Shown here piece after piece: positions 33,428 to 42,604 of a stretch of 64,000 nucleotides of DNA (the stretch's first letter is position 1; every line of letters begins with the position of its first letter). The DNA lies in contig CABUKB010000007.1 in the NCBI GenBank assembly GCA_902492045.1, forward strand, positions 18,079 through 82,078, in the 5' to 3' direction. Position numbers and translations under genes: made by a program. A model generated the notes under the pieces. It did not search any database, was not told where the DNA came from, and saw nothing but the letters and a program-made list of their open reading frames with translations. This DNA is from an uncultured Oscillospiraceae bacterium (GTDB lineage Bacteria; Bacillota; Clostridia; Oscillospirales; Acutalibacteraceae).

Positions 33428-34129
33428 TCAGCCGGTCTTCTCCAAATCGCTCACCAGGGTGACACGGGCCACCGGCCTTCCGTGCCGGATAAGGGAAAAG
33501 GTCTGCCCCATTTCCAGATGATGGGACGGGATCTCTTCCCTGTGCAGGAAAACAAGCCCTACGTTTCTCACACCGTCCTTTTCCGCACGGAAATGCTGGA
33601 TTATGCAGGGATAAACCCCCGCGTCGGAGCCCTGTTCCTTGCCGTGCGGACGATCCGGCGCAGGGCCGCCGTCCATGGATTCGGGTTGAAGAGCCAGCAC
33701 TTCGCCGTCCAGGAACCGGGGCTTCGACTTACGGCCCGGTTTGACCAAGGGGCGAAGGTCCGCGCGGAATTGGGATTCCAGCCGTATTTCCTGTTCGTCT
33801 TCATACCGCACCAATACGGTCGTGGGTAACTGAAACAACAGGGACATCGGGACAAAACCACCCATACCGGCCAATATCAGCAGGCCCCATTTTCTGTCCC
33901 GCGTAATGGCAGCCGGGATGAACAGCAAAAGGACGGCGACCGCATAGAAGACTAAGACCAGACTCCCTTTGGCTTTCGAGGCATACGGCCGGTGGCAGGA
34001 AGGGCAGGTCGCATACATTTGCCACCGCCAGGGTCTAAATACCTTTCGGATTTCCGGTATGCAGTCCTCCCCGCACCAAGGGCAGCGGCTGGTTCCCAGC
34101 GTTTTGAGTTTGTCAAACCATCTCTTCAT
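33428..34129 (-). CDS. zinc-ribbon membrane protein, unknown function
   Basis: A 233-residue protein. The N-terminus has a zinc-ribbon (CPWCGEDC, then CPSC about 23 residues later). Two hydrophobic helices follow (LVLVFYAVAVLLLFIPAAI, then LLILAGMGGFVPMSLLF), and then about 130 hydrophilic residues, presumably cytoplasmic. It overlaps the end of the lipoprotein gene. ATG 34129 has no clear site; TTG 34141 has AGGTGG six bases upstream and may be the true start. Confidence 0.65.
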   Translation of the reverse strand: MKRWFDKLKTLGTSRCPWCGEDCIPEIRKVFRPWRWQMYATCPSCHRPYASKAKGSLVLVFYAVAVLLLFIPAAITRDRKWGLLILAGMGGFVPMSLLFQLPTTVLVRYEDEQEIRLESQFRADLRPLVKPGRKSKPRFLDGEVLALQPESMDGGPAPDRPHGKEQGSDAGVYPCIIQHFRAEKDGVRNVGLVFLHREEIPSHHLEMGQTFSLIRHGRPVARVTLVSDLEKTG

Positions 34130-35633
34130 GCAAAGACACAATGCCGTCCACCTGATCCGTTATCAGGGTATCCCCCTGGTACATCGAGAAGGGGGCGGCA
34201 TCCTCCTTGGTATAATAGAGCCGGTTGTTGGCGGCCTTGATGCCGTATACGTTCTCAGCCCAGAGTGCGGTCTGCGCTCCGTCGAACGTATAGATATAGC
34301 GCCGAAATGGACTTTTCTCCTGCATTACCGACAGATAGGCGTTGTCCTCAAATGCCCAGATTCTCAGGTCCTTCCCTTGGACATCGTCCAGCGTGACGGT
34401 GTTGGTACCGTCGGTATAGGACAGAACGGATATCCAGTTCCTGTCAAAAACCGCCTTGGAAAAGAACACGCCGTTTTTATAACCCTCCATGATGGAGTCG
34501 GCATGCATGTACAGGTTCTTTTTTTGAATCCCTTTCCCGTCCTCGATTGTCAGCTGGTAAAAATTGGAGACATCCTCGTCGCGAATGGAATCGTTAAAAT
34601 AATAGAGAGCACCGTCGGCTTGAGAAAAACGCAGTTGGCTTTCATAGGTTAATTCCGGGCCCATATTGGGTCGCAGCAACATCTCGAGAATATAGGGTTC
34701 CTGGCCGTCCACTTCCAGAATCCAGACATTGCGGCTGGTATCCTTGACAATCCGCACACCGGGGGAGATCGTCCTCGCGCCCTCGCAGGATGAGGCGCAG
34801 GAGGCCGTATCCGGGATGTCGCCGATCTCCTGCCGAACCAGGTGCTGTTCCTCATCCGTTTCCGCAAAAGTGAAAGAAGAAAAGGACTCCGGATCGTAAA
34901 TGGTAAAATCGTTCAGACTTGCACGGTTGGAAAAGGTCTCGCATTCGCCGGTCTCCGTGTTCAGCCGGTTCAGGCTTAAATGGTTGATACTATACTTGGT
35001 CTGCCATTGTTCAATGAAAGTATCACCGGACCCTGTATATTCGCCAGATCCTTCGTTACCACTGTAATACAGGATGGTCTTTTGATCCCCGCCCAGAACA
35101 AAAGAGACCACATTTTCCCGCACCAGCCGGCTTTTGCCATTTTGATAGGCATAGAGGTCGGTGCGAACCGCCTCGCGGTTCTGCCGGATGTAGTACAGGG
35201 CCCCGTCTTCGCCATAGCAAATAAGATCGATAAAATTCCTGCCATCCAAGAATACGGCGATATCATCGCAGACCGTTTTCACCTTCCCCCCCGCCGTATT
35301 GATTGCATACAGGGCGGTTTTGTCTTCCAAGCTAGTGTATCGGGGGCAAAACACCAGTTCCCGGCCGTCGGCCCGGAGCAGGTAAAACCCCTGCACGCCT
35401 GGGAAATTACGGTTTCTGTCTACATAGGGAGGCTCTTCCACGTCGTCTGTGAGCAGCCGGGGTTTTTCGTCACCCCGCACCATATAGAGACCGCCCTGGG
35501 AATAGTAAAACAGGGGCGCAGCATCGCCGGTGACGGCCGTGGTTTCTCCCGTCCCGGTTCCTCCGCCACAGGATGTGCAAATTCCGGCTATGCACATAGC
35601 CACCATGCCCGCTAACCATCGTTTCCATGTCAT
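34113..35633 (-). CDS. lipoprotein with beta-propeller-like repeats (DUF5050-like)
   Basis: A 506-residue secreted lipoprotein: KRW, a hydrophobic segment, then ICTSC as lipobox, then Gly/Thr linker. The rest is a series of strands with repeats of the type LYYxxxxxxxLY (for example ALYYIRQNREAVRTDLYAYQ, ILYYSGNEG, ALYYFNDSIRD, RLYYTKEDAAP), as in DUF5050 propellers. ATG 35633 follows GGAGGG. It lies in one run with the DNRLRE proteins upstream. Ligand unknown. Confidence 0.7.
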   Translation of the reverse strand: MTWKRWLAGMVAMCIAGICTSCGGGTGTGETTAVTGDAAPLFYYSQGGLYMVRGDEKPRLLTDDVEEPPYVDRNRNFPGVQGFYLLRADGRELVFCPRYTSLEDKTALYAINTAGGKVKTVCDDIAVFLDGRNFIDLICYGEDGALYYIRQNREAVRTDLYAYQNGKSRLVRENVVSFVLGGDQKTILYYSGNEGSGEYTGSGDTFIEQWQTKYSINHLSLNRLNTETGECETFSNRASLNDFTIYDPESFSSFTFAETDEEQHLVRQEIGDIPDTASCASSCEGARTISPGVRIVKDTSRNVWILEVDGQEPYILEMLLRPNMGPELTYESQLRFSQADGALYYFNDSIRDEDVSNFYQLTIEDGKGIQKKNLYMHADSIMEGYKNGVFFSKAVFDRNWISVLSYTDGTNTVTLDDVQGKDLRIWAFEDNAYLSVMQEKSPFRRYIYTFDGAQTALWAENVYGIKAANNRLYYTKEDAAPFSMYQGDTLITDQVDGIVSLHEEMV

Positions 35634-35696
35634 CGTATAACCCTCCTTCACTAAGGATCCATCACACACCATAATTTTATGCTGTTTTATGGTTTA

Positions 35697-38600
35697 TCAT
35701 GATTCTGTTACGTGATTCAACTGGTTATTGTATTGGACAATAGCTTCCTCCGTATAAGTTAACCAATTAAATTTAAATGAGCCAGAATTGTTGAACGGAG
35801 TCAAACTCTCGTGCTTGACATGAACATCGTTTTTGTAGTCGTATCGGTAATCGGCATTAAAGGTAAAACTATCGCATTCTGTTAAAAACCTAATCTTAAC
35901 CTTATACGCGTGATCGTAAAATGGATATTTTGCTAAGTCTATAAAAATATGGACCAACAATATACTATTGATTACCGACGCGCAGTACTTTGCGGTTTCA
36001 GGAATTCTTTTCATTTTTTCTATAAAAGTGGGAATCAATGAGGTTAGAGATAGAAAATCTGAAAACGTAAGTGATCCTTCTACCAAGTTCAGAGCAAATG
36101 ATATAGCGGGCGATATCAAAGAATAAGGATAGTCCATTGCGTCACCTAAAATAATTGGGCCTAAAAAATCTACAGCTTGATTGACAGTTTTAGTGTTAAT
36201 TGTAATATTGACTTTAGGCTCTAGGTCTCGGTATTTATATGGGCTCTTGTATTCACCAAACAGATCGCTGGATTGGTACGCCATGCCATGTTTGCTTCGG
36301 ATAATGTCGATGGCACGCAAGGCAGCCTCGGCGTATAGCGGGTTGCCAGCATAGCCACCGAGTGTCACAGCCCGAAGAAGCGCGACAACTGTCGCATATT
36401 CCGGGTCTGTCAGAATATCCTTATCTTCTTGTTCCGCTGTTTTAAAGTTTTTGTGACAAGCCATGCACCGATAATGCGGATACCCCGTTCCCCCATCTAC
36501 AAATTGAACCGGGTGCCCTCCCACAAACAGGTCACCGAAGGACGTACCATAAACCCCCGGACATTCCACCGGGATAAACTCCCATACACAGGGGAAGGAA
36601 TAGGTGCTGCGCACTTTTGCATCCTCGCCCAAAATCCCGTTAAGGCCCCGGGTATAGCTGAATGCTTTGGAAAGAATCCGATATCCGCCACCCGCGGCTG
36701 GCTCGATGCGCCATTTGGATGCGCGGTAGCTGTACTCTTCGTCGCAAAGTCCGACCTCTCCCGTCGAAGTGGAAAGCACTTCCAACATCGTATGCTGGCT
36801 GTTCATAGGGATGATGGAGTACTCATCCGATGTGGCATCGTAGGAAAGTTTCCAATACAGCGATTCCTTCTGTAAATCCCCGATGTTTTCTCCCGTGTAT
36901 GGATTGCCCGTAGCGCCGTATATCCGTGTCTTTTCTGGGTCTCTCCAATCGTCCTGACACAGATATAAATTGGTGTTGTATGGCCTTATCCAATAAGCCT
37001 TATCGGTGCTCAGACCGATAGAAGAGGGAGGGCAGGGGTCCCGATATTGAATGATCAAACGGGGGCGGAAACTCAGGGTGCTGTGTTCAGAGGAACAGAA
37101 ATCCTTTCGTGAGGTTGTACTGTTTGTACGAAGAGCAAATCCATAGTTGGGAAGTCCGCCTGGCTTCCGTTGTTCATAGATAAGATGACTGGTCATCATG
37201 GTGGTGATATTGAAATTTTTGGTGCCAGACTGGGAAATGTAAACGCAGTCGTTTCCAGCATAATATTCGTTGATTTCAAATCGTTGATCGCTGCTGACGG
37301 TGTCTTCATTCCAATCGGACATGACCAACTTTAAATCGACCCTGACAGTATTATAGGAACCAGATCCCTCATACACTTGAAGCTCCACCTGTTCTATGTC
37401 GGCCGGATCTACCGACAATCCACTCAAATCATATTTCATGAAGGATATGCCTTCCCGTGGTTTATTGGTCTGAGAGGTGGAATCGAAATAGGTTCCGTTT
37501 GGACCGACGATGAGGTACTGGTCTCCGGGGTTTCCTCTTGTACCGTCTACATAGACTGTCCGATCCTGAAACTTGTCGGAACCCACCTCAGTAGAGCCGG
37601 TAGCCGTCGAAGCCACAGAAAATGAATTAGCTGCAGAAGCTTCGGCTACAGAGGTTTCCGAATCTTGCGCCACCACTTCTCCAACGGTCTCCGTCTCTGA
37701 GACAAAAGCGGCCTCTACCGTTACTTTTAAGGGATACACCGTCATGGGACTTGCAAGCATATCTTGGTCTAGGGAAATTTCGACGAGGGTCCTTGTGCCA
37801 TTTTGCTCTGCCACGCGTACTGTATTTTGGACTGAGAAATGGGTGTTATTTTCCTCATTCATGCCATTGTAAGCGTCCCGCAGCTCTACATTACCGACAG
37901 TTAAAGCTGTTTTTCCTGACGCCGGTGCTACAAATTCAATTGTTTGCCTTTTTTCGTCCGATTCATTCGGAAGAGCGACCAGATCTGCCGTATCAACCCA
38001 AAAGGACACGATGCCTCCCTCAGGCATGGCAGAGAGTTCCATCGTCTGCCGGGCACCAGACAGCGTGGGGATAGCTTCAACCCCATTTTCGTGCCGAACG
38101 GCTCTTTTATAGGATATGCTCTGGAGTCTATCTTGTTCCATTATAGTAGCCTGGTTTTCATTTGTAAAGAAACTAGAAATGGCGGTAGCCGCCTGCTGGA
38201 ACAGATTGCTTTCTTCGGCAACTCCGAATCCAAACTCCACTGTTTGGCTTTCTGTCTTTAGCAACACACCCTTTTGATCGGTCATAGCGTCGGGAAAATA
38301 GGCTTCGAGCGTGCCAAAGTCGTTGTAATACTGATAGCCCTCTTCCCGCATTACAGAGGTGGCTACCTGAATGTCGGGATCTCCATCCTTAACTTGTCCC
38401 ATCTTATCGCGGTATCGGACAGGGGAAGAAAAAACATAAAGGGTTTTGCTCCCGTCTATGTTTCGAAATCCAATTGTGTCCAAACTTTCCGCATAGTCAG
38501 GAAGACGCTGAATATGCCCCGCTTCCTGGGCGACATCTTCAGAGATAAAGGAGGGCAAATCCATGTCTTCAAACAACGCGTCGTATTCTTCGCTGGTCAG

Positions 38601-39233
38601 CCCGTTTATTTGCTCTACAGATGCATTGTCTAAGTGTTCAATGGTTTCTAATTCGGTATAAGAAGTTACGATGGCTTCTCCATCTGAAAGGGTGAACTTC
38701 CCCTCATAAGTGCGCTCGTGGTCTTCGCCATATAGACGGATAACCATCGGATATAGTTCGTTTTCGATTAAATCAGACAACGTTATTTTGGAAGAACGGC
38801 CCTTCTGTTCCATAAGCAGATGATGATGCATAGTCGGGTCAAAAACCTCGACGCGGAACTCCTCATAAATAGCAAAGTCGTTTTTTAAAGAAAAAACCAC
38901 CTGTATATCCTCATTAAGCAAATCTGTGGGCTGTGGATCTATATCCGTCTCAAGGGAGAAATCCTCTGCAGGAGAATTCGACTCTGAGGCTTCTTCTGGG
39001 AGGAAGCTTATATCCTCATTTGGGATATCAGAACTGGACATAGTATCTTCAGGTGAGGTTTCTTCGTCTTTTGTCGGGCATATAACTTCCAGTTCCAAAG
39101 GAAAGCTAGTGGCCAGAACGACCTCGCGATGAACTCCGTCCACAATTTCTTCAGCAGACACACCGTTGGCCAATATTACAAAGGCCAATACACAACTAAC
39201 CATACTCAACAACCTATGCTTTAGTTTTCCCAT
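35697..39233 (-). CDS. large secreted DNRLRE-type protein with ricin-like segment
   Basis: A 1,178-residue exported protein with a signal peptide (KHRLLSMVSCVLAFVILANG, then VSAEE). After an acidic linker, a wall-associated module starts at about residue 255 (GSKTLYVFSSPVRYRDKMGQ). A DNRLRE-like domain covers about 555-715 (DQYLIVGPNGTYFDS to FRPRLIIQYRD), and a ricin-B-like segment about 725-820 (KAYWIRPYNTNLYLC). The C-terminal 300 residues are unique, with one CMAC and hydrophobic helices near 1075. In related proteins this N-terminal module precedes RHS repeats; here there are none. DNA is clearly AT-richer than its neighbours, suggesting transfer. Confidence 0.8.
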   Translation of the reverse strand: MGKLKHRLLSMVSCVLAFVILANGVSAEEIVDGVHREVVLATSFPLELEVICPTKDEETSPEDTMSSSDIPNEDISFLPEEASESNSPAEDFSLETDIDPQPTDLLNEDIQVVFSLKNDFAIYEEFRVEVFDPTMHHHLLMEQKGRSSKITLSDLIENELYPMVIRLYGEDHERTYEGKFTLSDGEAIVTSYTELETIEHLDNASVEQINGLTSEEYDALFEDMDLPSFISEDVAQEAGHIQRLPDYAESLDTIGFRNIDGSKTLYVFSSPVRYRDKMGQVKDGDPDIQVATSVMREEGYQYYNDFGTLEAYFPDAMTDQKGVLLKTESQTVEFGFGVAEESNLFQQAATAISSFFTNENQATIMEQDRLQSISYKRAVRHENGVEAIPTLSGARQTMELSAMPEGGIVSFWVDTADLVALPNESDEKRQTIEFVAPASGKTALTVGNVELRDAYNGMNEENNTHFSVQNTVRVAEQNGTRTLVEISLDQDMLASPMTVYPLKVTVEAAFVSETETVGEVVAQDSETSVAEASAANSFSVASTATGSTEVGSDKFQDRTVYVDGTRGNPGDQYLIVGPNGTYFDSTSQTNKPREGISFMKYDLSGLSVDPADIEQVELQVYEGSGSYNTVRVDLKLVMSDWNEDTVSSDQRFEINEYYAGNDCVYISQSGTKNFNITTMMTSHLIYEQRKPGGLPNYGFALRTNSTTSRKDFCSSEHSTLSFRPRLIIQYRDPCPPSSIGLSTDKAYWIRPYNTNLYLCQDDWRDPEKTRIYGATGNPYTGENIGDLQKESLYWKLSYDATSDEYSIIPMNSQHTMLEVLSTSTGEVGLCDEEYSYRASKWRIEPAAGGGYRILSKAFSYTRGLNGILGEDAKVRSTYSFPCVWEFIPVECPGVYGTSFGDLFVGGHPVQFVDGGTGYPHYRCMACHKNFKTAEQEDKDILTDPEYATVVALLRAVTLGGYAGNPLYAEAALRAIDIIRSKHGMAYQSSDLFGEYKSPYKYRDLEPKVNITINTKTVNQAVDFLGPIILGDAMDYPYSLISPAISFALNLVEGSLTFSDFLSLTSLIPTFIEKMKRIPETAKYCASVINSILLVHIFIDLAKYPFYDHAYKVKIRFLTECDSFTFNADYRYDYKNDVHVKHESLTPFNNSGSFKFNWLTYTEEAIVQYNNQLNHVTES

Positions 39234-39269
39234 AATTATCCTCCTCTATTCCTAAATAATGTTTAATGA

Positions 39270-40670
39270 TTACTCAAAAACAATTTCGGTACGGTTCGGG
39301 TAAAGCGCGTTGTCATTGCTTAATAATAGATAGGCTTCCCCCTCTTTTTCGTCGATACTGCGGAGCTGTACGCCATTATGTTCCATTTGGCCGTCATAAT
39401 TATCACACCAGGCCATCATTTCATTGGTAATATCAAACCGTAGGGTTGGGTCGGTTTGTTCAAGCAAGGCGGTCTGGGGACCTGTTTTATAGTGATTATT
39501 CCAGTTCCCCGTCATGCTGCACCAATCCTCCAACACAGAAAGGAGTTCAAAGGTTCCATACGTTGGACTAAGAGACCGGGTAATATATTCGGCTTTATGG
39601 ATTTGGAAAGACTGAAAATCAAAGGCCTTGGCAACTTGAAAGCGAATCATCAGCCGGCCAATTCCATAATTAGAACTGTTACCGATCACTGAAACATTGC
39701 GTAGATAGGCATTTTTAAGGTTGGGTAGTTCAGAATACAAGGCGTTATCGGCCTGTTTTTCCCTTCGGAATTCGAAGGAGATATAGGCCCTGCATTGTCC
39801 CTGGAATACATCCTCATAAAATTTAAGACGCAACTCATATAAGCCGTTACCATGTGGCAATAGTTCTAATTCATGTTCTTCGGTTACTACGCCGTTTCCG
39901 TCTTTCAATAGTGGACGCTGGATTACGCCCACTATTTCTTCACTCAGGTTACCCTCTGAATCTGTTGCCTCTCGGGTGAGAATGAGGTAACCGCCGGGCT
40001 CTTTACGTACTTGGATATCCGTGCCCGGTATTTTTAGCCATATTGTTACCAAGCCATTTTCGGGAGGATGCCTAAAGTCTATTTCCCCATTCACACCCAG
40101 AGAGGAGGGATATAGGCAGAAATCGTTTCCCCCAGCGGCTTTTTTATAAACCACCATGGGTATCTTTTCTCCAAGAAAGTTATTTTTATTCTGATACCAA
40201 CCAAGAATTGGCTCGTCGCTCCAAACGCCAAAGGTGTAGCGGTTATCTCCCTTTTGTAGAATGACACCTTGATCGGATGTAAGGGTTTTCGGATAATAAC
40301 TTTTAATATCGCTGTTTGCCACGGTATACAGATATCCCTGATTTCTAAGTCCCTCTTCCCGAACATTAGCAAGCCTTATATCGATTAGAGATAGCTGTCC
40401 ATTACCGTTCTGGAAACGGATTGGAGAGGAAAAAACATATAAAGTTTTTGTTCCATCTTTATTTTGAAAAGCAATGGATACATCGGTGTTGTATTCTGGT
40501 AGAAGTGTCTCGTGTCCCCGCGCTTCGCGCATATTTTCAGTGACAAATCCGTTATAGTCCGAACTTAGATGTATGGCAACTTCATGCCATCCCCAAAAGT
40601 ACAATCCTACCGCAGTAATCGCTACACCTAATAGAAGAATAGCTCCTCCTATCCATATTCTTTTTTTCAT
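39270..40670 (-). CDS. secreted or anchored DNRLRE-like protein, paralogue of the 1,178-residue protein
   Basis: A 466-residue protein with an N-terminal membrane anchor (IWIGGAILLLGVAITAVGLY). It shares the first module with its downstream neighbour: GTKTLYVFSSPIRFQNGNGQ against GSKTLYVFSSPVRYRDKMGQ, then SYYPKTLTSDQGVILQ against AYFPDAMTDQKGVLLK. A degenerate DNRLRE-like part follows (about 300-440), and the protein then ends, with no ricin-like or C-terminal domain. ATG 40670 follows GTGAGGGG. The two genes are 36 bases apart and probably co-transcribed. Function unknown. Confidence 0.75.
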   Translation of the reverse strand: MKKRIWIGGAILLLGVAITAVGLYFWGWHEVAIHLSSDYNGFVTENMREARGHETLLPEYNTDVSIAFQNKDGTKTLYVFSSPIRFQNGNGQLSLIDIRLANVREEGLRNQGYLYTVANSDIKSYYPKTLTSDQGVILQKGDNRYTFGVWSDEPILGWYQNKNNFLGEKIPMVVYKKAAGGNDFCLYPSSLGVNGEIDFRHPPENGLVTIWLKIPGTDIQVRKEPGGYLILTREATDSEGNLSEEIVGVIQRPLLKDGNGVVTEEHELELLPHGNGLYELRLKFYEDVFQGQCRAYISFEFRREKQADNALYSELPNLKNAYLRNVSVIGNSSNYGIGRLMIRFQVAKAFDFQSFQIHKAEYITRSLSPTYGTFELLSVLEDWCSMTGNWNNHYKTGPQTALLEQTDPTLRFDITNEMMAWCDNYDGQMEHNGVQLRSIDEKEGEAYLLLSNDNALYPNRTEIVFE

Positions 40671-40710
40671 AGCCCCTCACCTATAATCCAATTTATTTAA
40701 ATTTATATTA

Positions 40711-40740
40711 AGAATAACACTGCAGACAATAAAATGTCAA
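40711..40740 (-). promoter_or_regulatory. candidate promoter of the DNRLRE gene run
   Basis: On the minus strand TTGACA (40735-40740), 18-bp spacer, TATTCT (40711-40716), in very AT-rich DNA 41 bases upstream of the 466-residue gene. Confidence 0.5.
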
Positions 40741-41035
40741 TATTATTAAAATAAATAATTAGTTATTTTATGAATAATAATTGTATTTTATTGCGATTCC
40801 TGTAGAAATTCATCAAAAAAAGCATTGGTATGATATCCGCGGCAGACAGAGCTAGTGTTATCCGCGAGAACCAGAGGTTTTATCCGGAGATAACCACCGG
40901 CTCCGACAACGGAGGGAATATGCTGATAAGTGGTAATATGACATCGAACCCCTCGCTGTCCGTATCGCTGACGGCGCATGCCGTTTTGGGGGGCGGCGTT
41001 TCCATCCGGAAAAGCCGTTCAAAAAGGGCCGGGTC

Positions 41036-41063
41036 TTGACGTGCTCCTTTTTTGGGGTAAAAT
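41036..41063 (+). promoter_or_regulatory. promoter of the aldehyde dehydrogenase gene
   Basis: TTGACG (41036-41041), 16-bp spacer, TAAAAT (41058-41063). Confidence 0.6.
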
Positions 41064-41189
41064 ATAGGCGGGATCCGTAGGGAGGGGCCGTCTCCCGAAA
41101 AAACGGCGGCCGATTATGACAACTTCAGCTCTCCGCCGGGATTCGACTGCGCCCCGGCGGCCGGGCTGAGACGACAAAGGGAGTAGGCT

Positions 41190-42569
41190 ATGCCAAACGA
41201 CGATATCGAGAAGAAACTGGCTCAACAGCAGGCCTATTTTGCAACGGGGGCTACCCTGCCGGTGAAGTTCCGGCTGGCCGCGCTGAAAAAACTCCGCGAT
41301 GCCATCGAACGGTATGAAGTTCCGATCACCGATGCCCTGCGGGACGATCTCGGCAAGAGCGGGCACGAAAGCTATATGTGCGAAATCGCGCTTGTCAAAA
41401 GCGAGCTGCACTACATGCTGCGGCATGTCCGCCGGTTTGTCAGGGAAAAACGGGTACACACCCCTTTGGCACAGTGGATATCCCGCAGCTATGAAAAGCC
41501 CTCGCCTTACGGTTGCGTTCTGATTATGAGCCCGTGGAACTACCCATTTCTGCTGACGCTGGATCCGCTGATCGACGCGCTGGCCGCCGGCAACACCGCC
41601 ATGGTGAAGCCGAGCGCCTATTCCCCCAGGACCAGCGCGGTGGTCGCCGACATGATCGCATCGTGTTTCCCGCCGGAATATGTGACGGTCATCACCGGAG
41701 GACGCCAGGAAAACGCCCGGCTGCTGCAGTGCGGATTCGATTCGATCTTTTTCACCGGCAGCAAATCGGTCGGCCGCGAGGTGATGCGCCAGGCGGCGGA
41801 AAGGCTGATTCCCGTCACGCTGGAGCTGGGCGGGAAAAGCCCCTGCCTCGTCGATCCCACCGCCGACCTGGCCCTGGCCGCCCGGCGGATCGTTTTTGGA
41901 AAATTCGTCAACTGCGGACAGACCTGTGTGGCGCCGGACTATCTTTACTGCCACCGTTCCGTGAAGGAGCGGCTTGTGGAGGAACTCCAACGCCAGATCC
42001 GGATCCAATACGGGGAGAGGCCTTTGCAAAACCCGGATTACGGCCGCATCGTCAACCGGAAGCATTTTGACCGCCTGTCCGCCTTGCTCGATCCCTCCAG
42101 GACGGTGTGCGGCGGCGAAACCTGCGCCGAAACCCTGCAAATCGCGCCCACCGTCCTCGACGGGGTCACATGGGACGATCCGGTGATGCAGGACGAGATT
42201 TTCGGGCCGATTCTTCCGATCCTGGTATTCGACGATATACGGGAGGCCGTCGCCCGCATTGATTCCGGGGATCTGCCGTTGGCGCTGTATTTGTTCTCCT
42301 CCGACTCCAAGACCATCCGTTATGTCACGGAAAAGGCGCGCTTTGGCGGCGGCTGCGTCAACGATACCCTGGTTCATCTGGCGACAAGCGCCATGGGTTT
42401 CGGCGGCGTCGGAGAGAGCGGCATGGGGTCCTATCACGGAAAGAGAGGCTTCGATACCTTCACCCATTACAAGAGCATCGTCGATAAAAAGACGCTGCTG
42501 GATTTGCCGATGCGGTATCAGCCCTACCGTAAGGTCTTTTTGAAATGCATCCGCCTGTTTGTGCGGTAA
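41190..42569 (+). CDS. aldehyde dehydrogenase, ALDH3-like
   Basis: A 459-residue NAD(P)-dependent enzyme oxidising aldehydes to acids. Class 3 features: compact N-terminus, YGCVLIMSPWNYPFLLTLDP, the FTGSKSVGREVM nucleotide loop, catalytic Glu in VTLELGGKSP and catalytic Cys in NCGQTCVAPDY. The C-terminus is basic and hydrophobic (YRKVFLKCIRLFVR), perhaps a membrane contact. ATG 41190 follows AAAGGGAG. Substrate probably medium- or long-chain aldehydes, by family. Confidence 0.92.
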   Translation: MPNDDIEKKLAQQQAYFATGATLPVKFRLAALKKLRDAIERYEVPITDALRDDLGKSGHESYMCEIALVKSELHYMLRHVRRFVREKRVHTPLAQWISRSYEKPSPYGCVLIMSPWNYPFLLTLDPLIDALAAGNTAMVKPSAYSPRTSAVVADMIASCFPPEYVTVITGGRQENARLLQCGFDSIFFTGSKSVGREVMRQAAERLIPVTLELGGKSPCLVDPTADLALAARRIVFGKFVNCGQTCVAPDYLYCHRSVKERLVEELQRQIRIQYGERPLQNPDYGRIVNRKHFDRLSALLDPSRTVCGGETCAETLQIAPTVLDGVTWDDPVMQDEIFGPILPILVFDDIREAVARIDSGDLPLALYLFSSDSKTIRYVTEKARFGGGCVNDTLVHLATSAMGFGGVGESGMGSYHGKRGFDTFTHYKSIVDKKTLLDLPMRYQPYRKVFLKCIRLFVR

Positions 42570-42604
42570 TTCCCCCATAAAATACGGATAAGGAGTGAAC
42601 CTGC

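Larger units (their letters stand above)
40671..41189. other. intergenic region, AT-rich to GC-rich boundary
   Basis: The first 120 bases are AT-rich and hold the minus-strand promoter. At about 40800 the composition returns to that of the chromosome. A minus-strand open frame at 40788-40979 looks like a non-functional remnant without ribosome-binding site. The aldehyde dehydrogenase promoter is at 41036. Confidence 0.5.

Noticed and set aside
40788..41039. Overlapping short frames on both strands between the DNRLRE run and the aldehyde dehydrogenase
   Set aside because: No ribosome-binding sites and no recognisable family; at most remnants.
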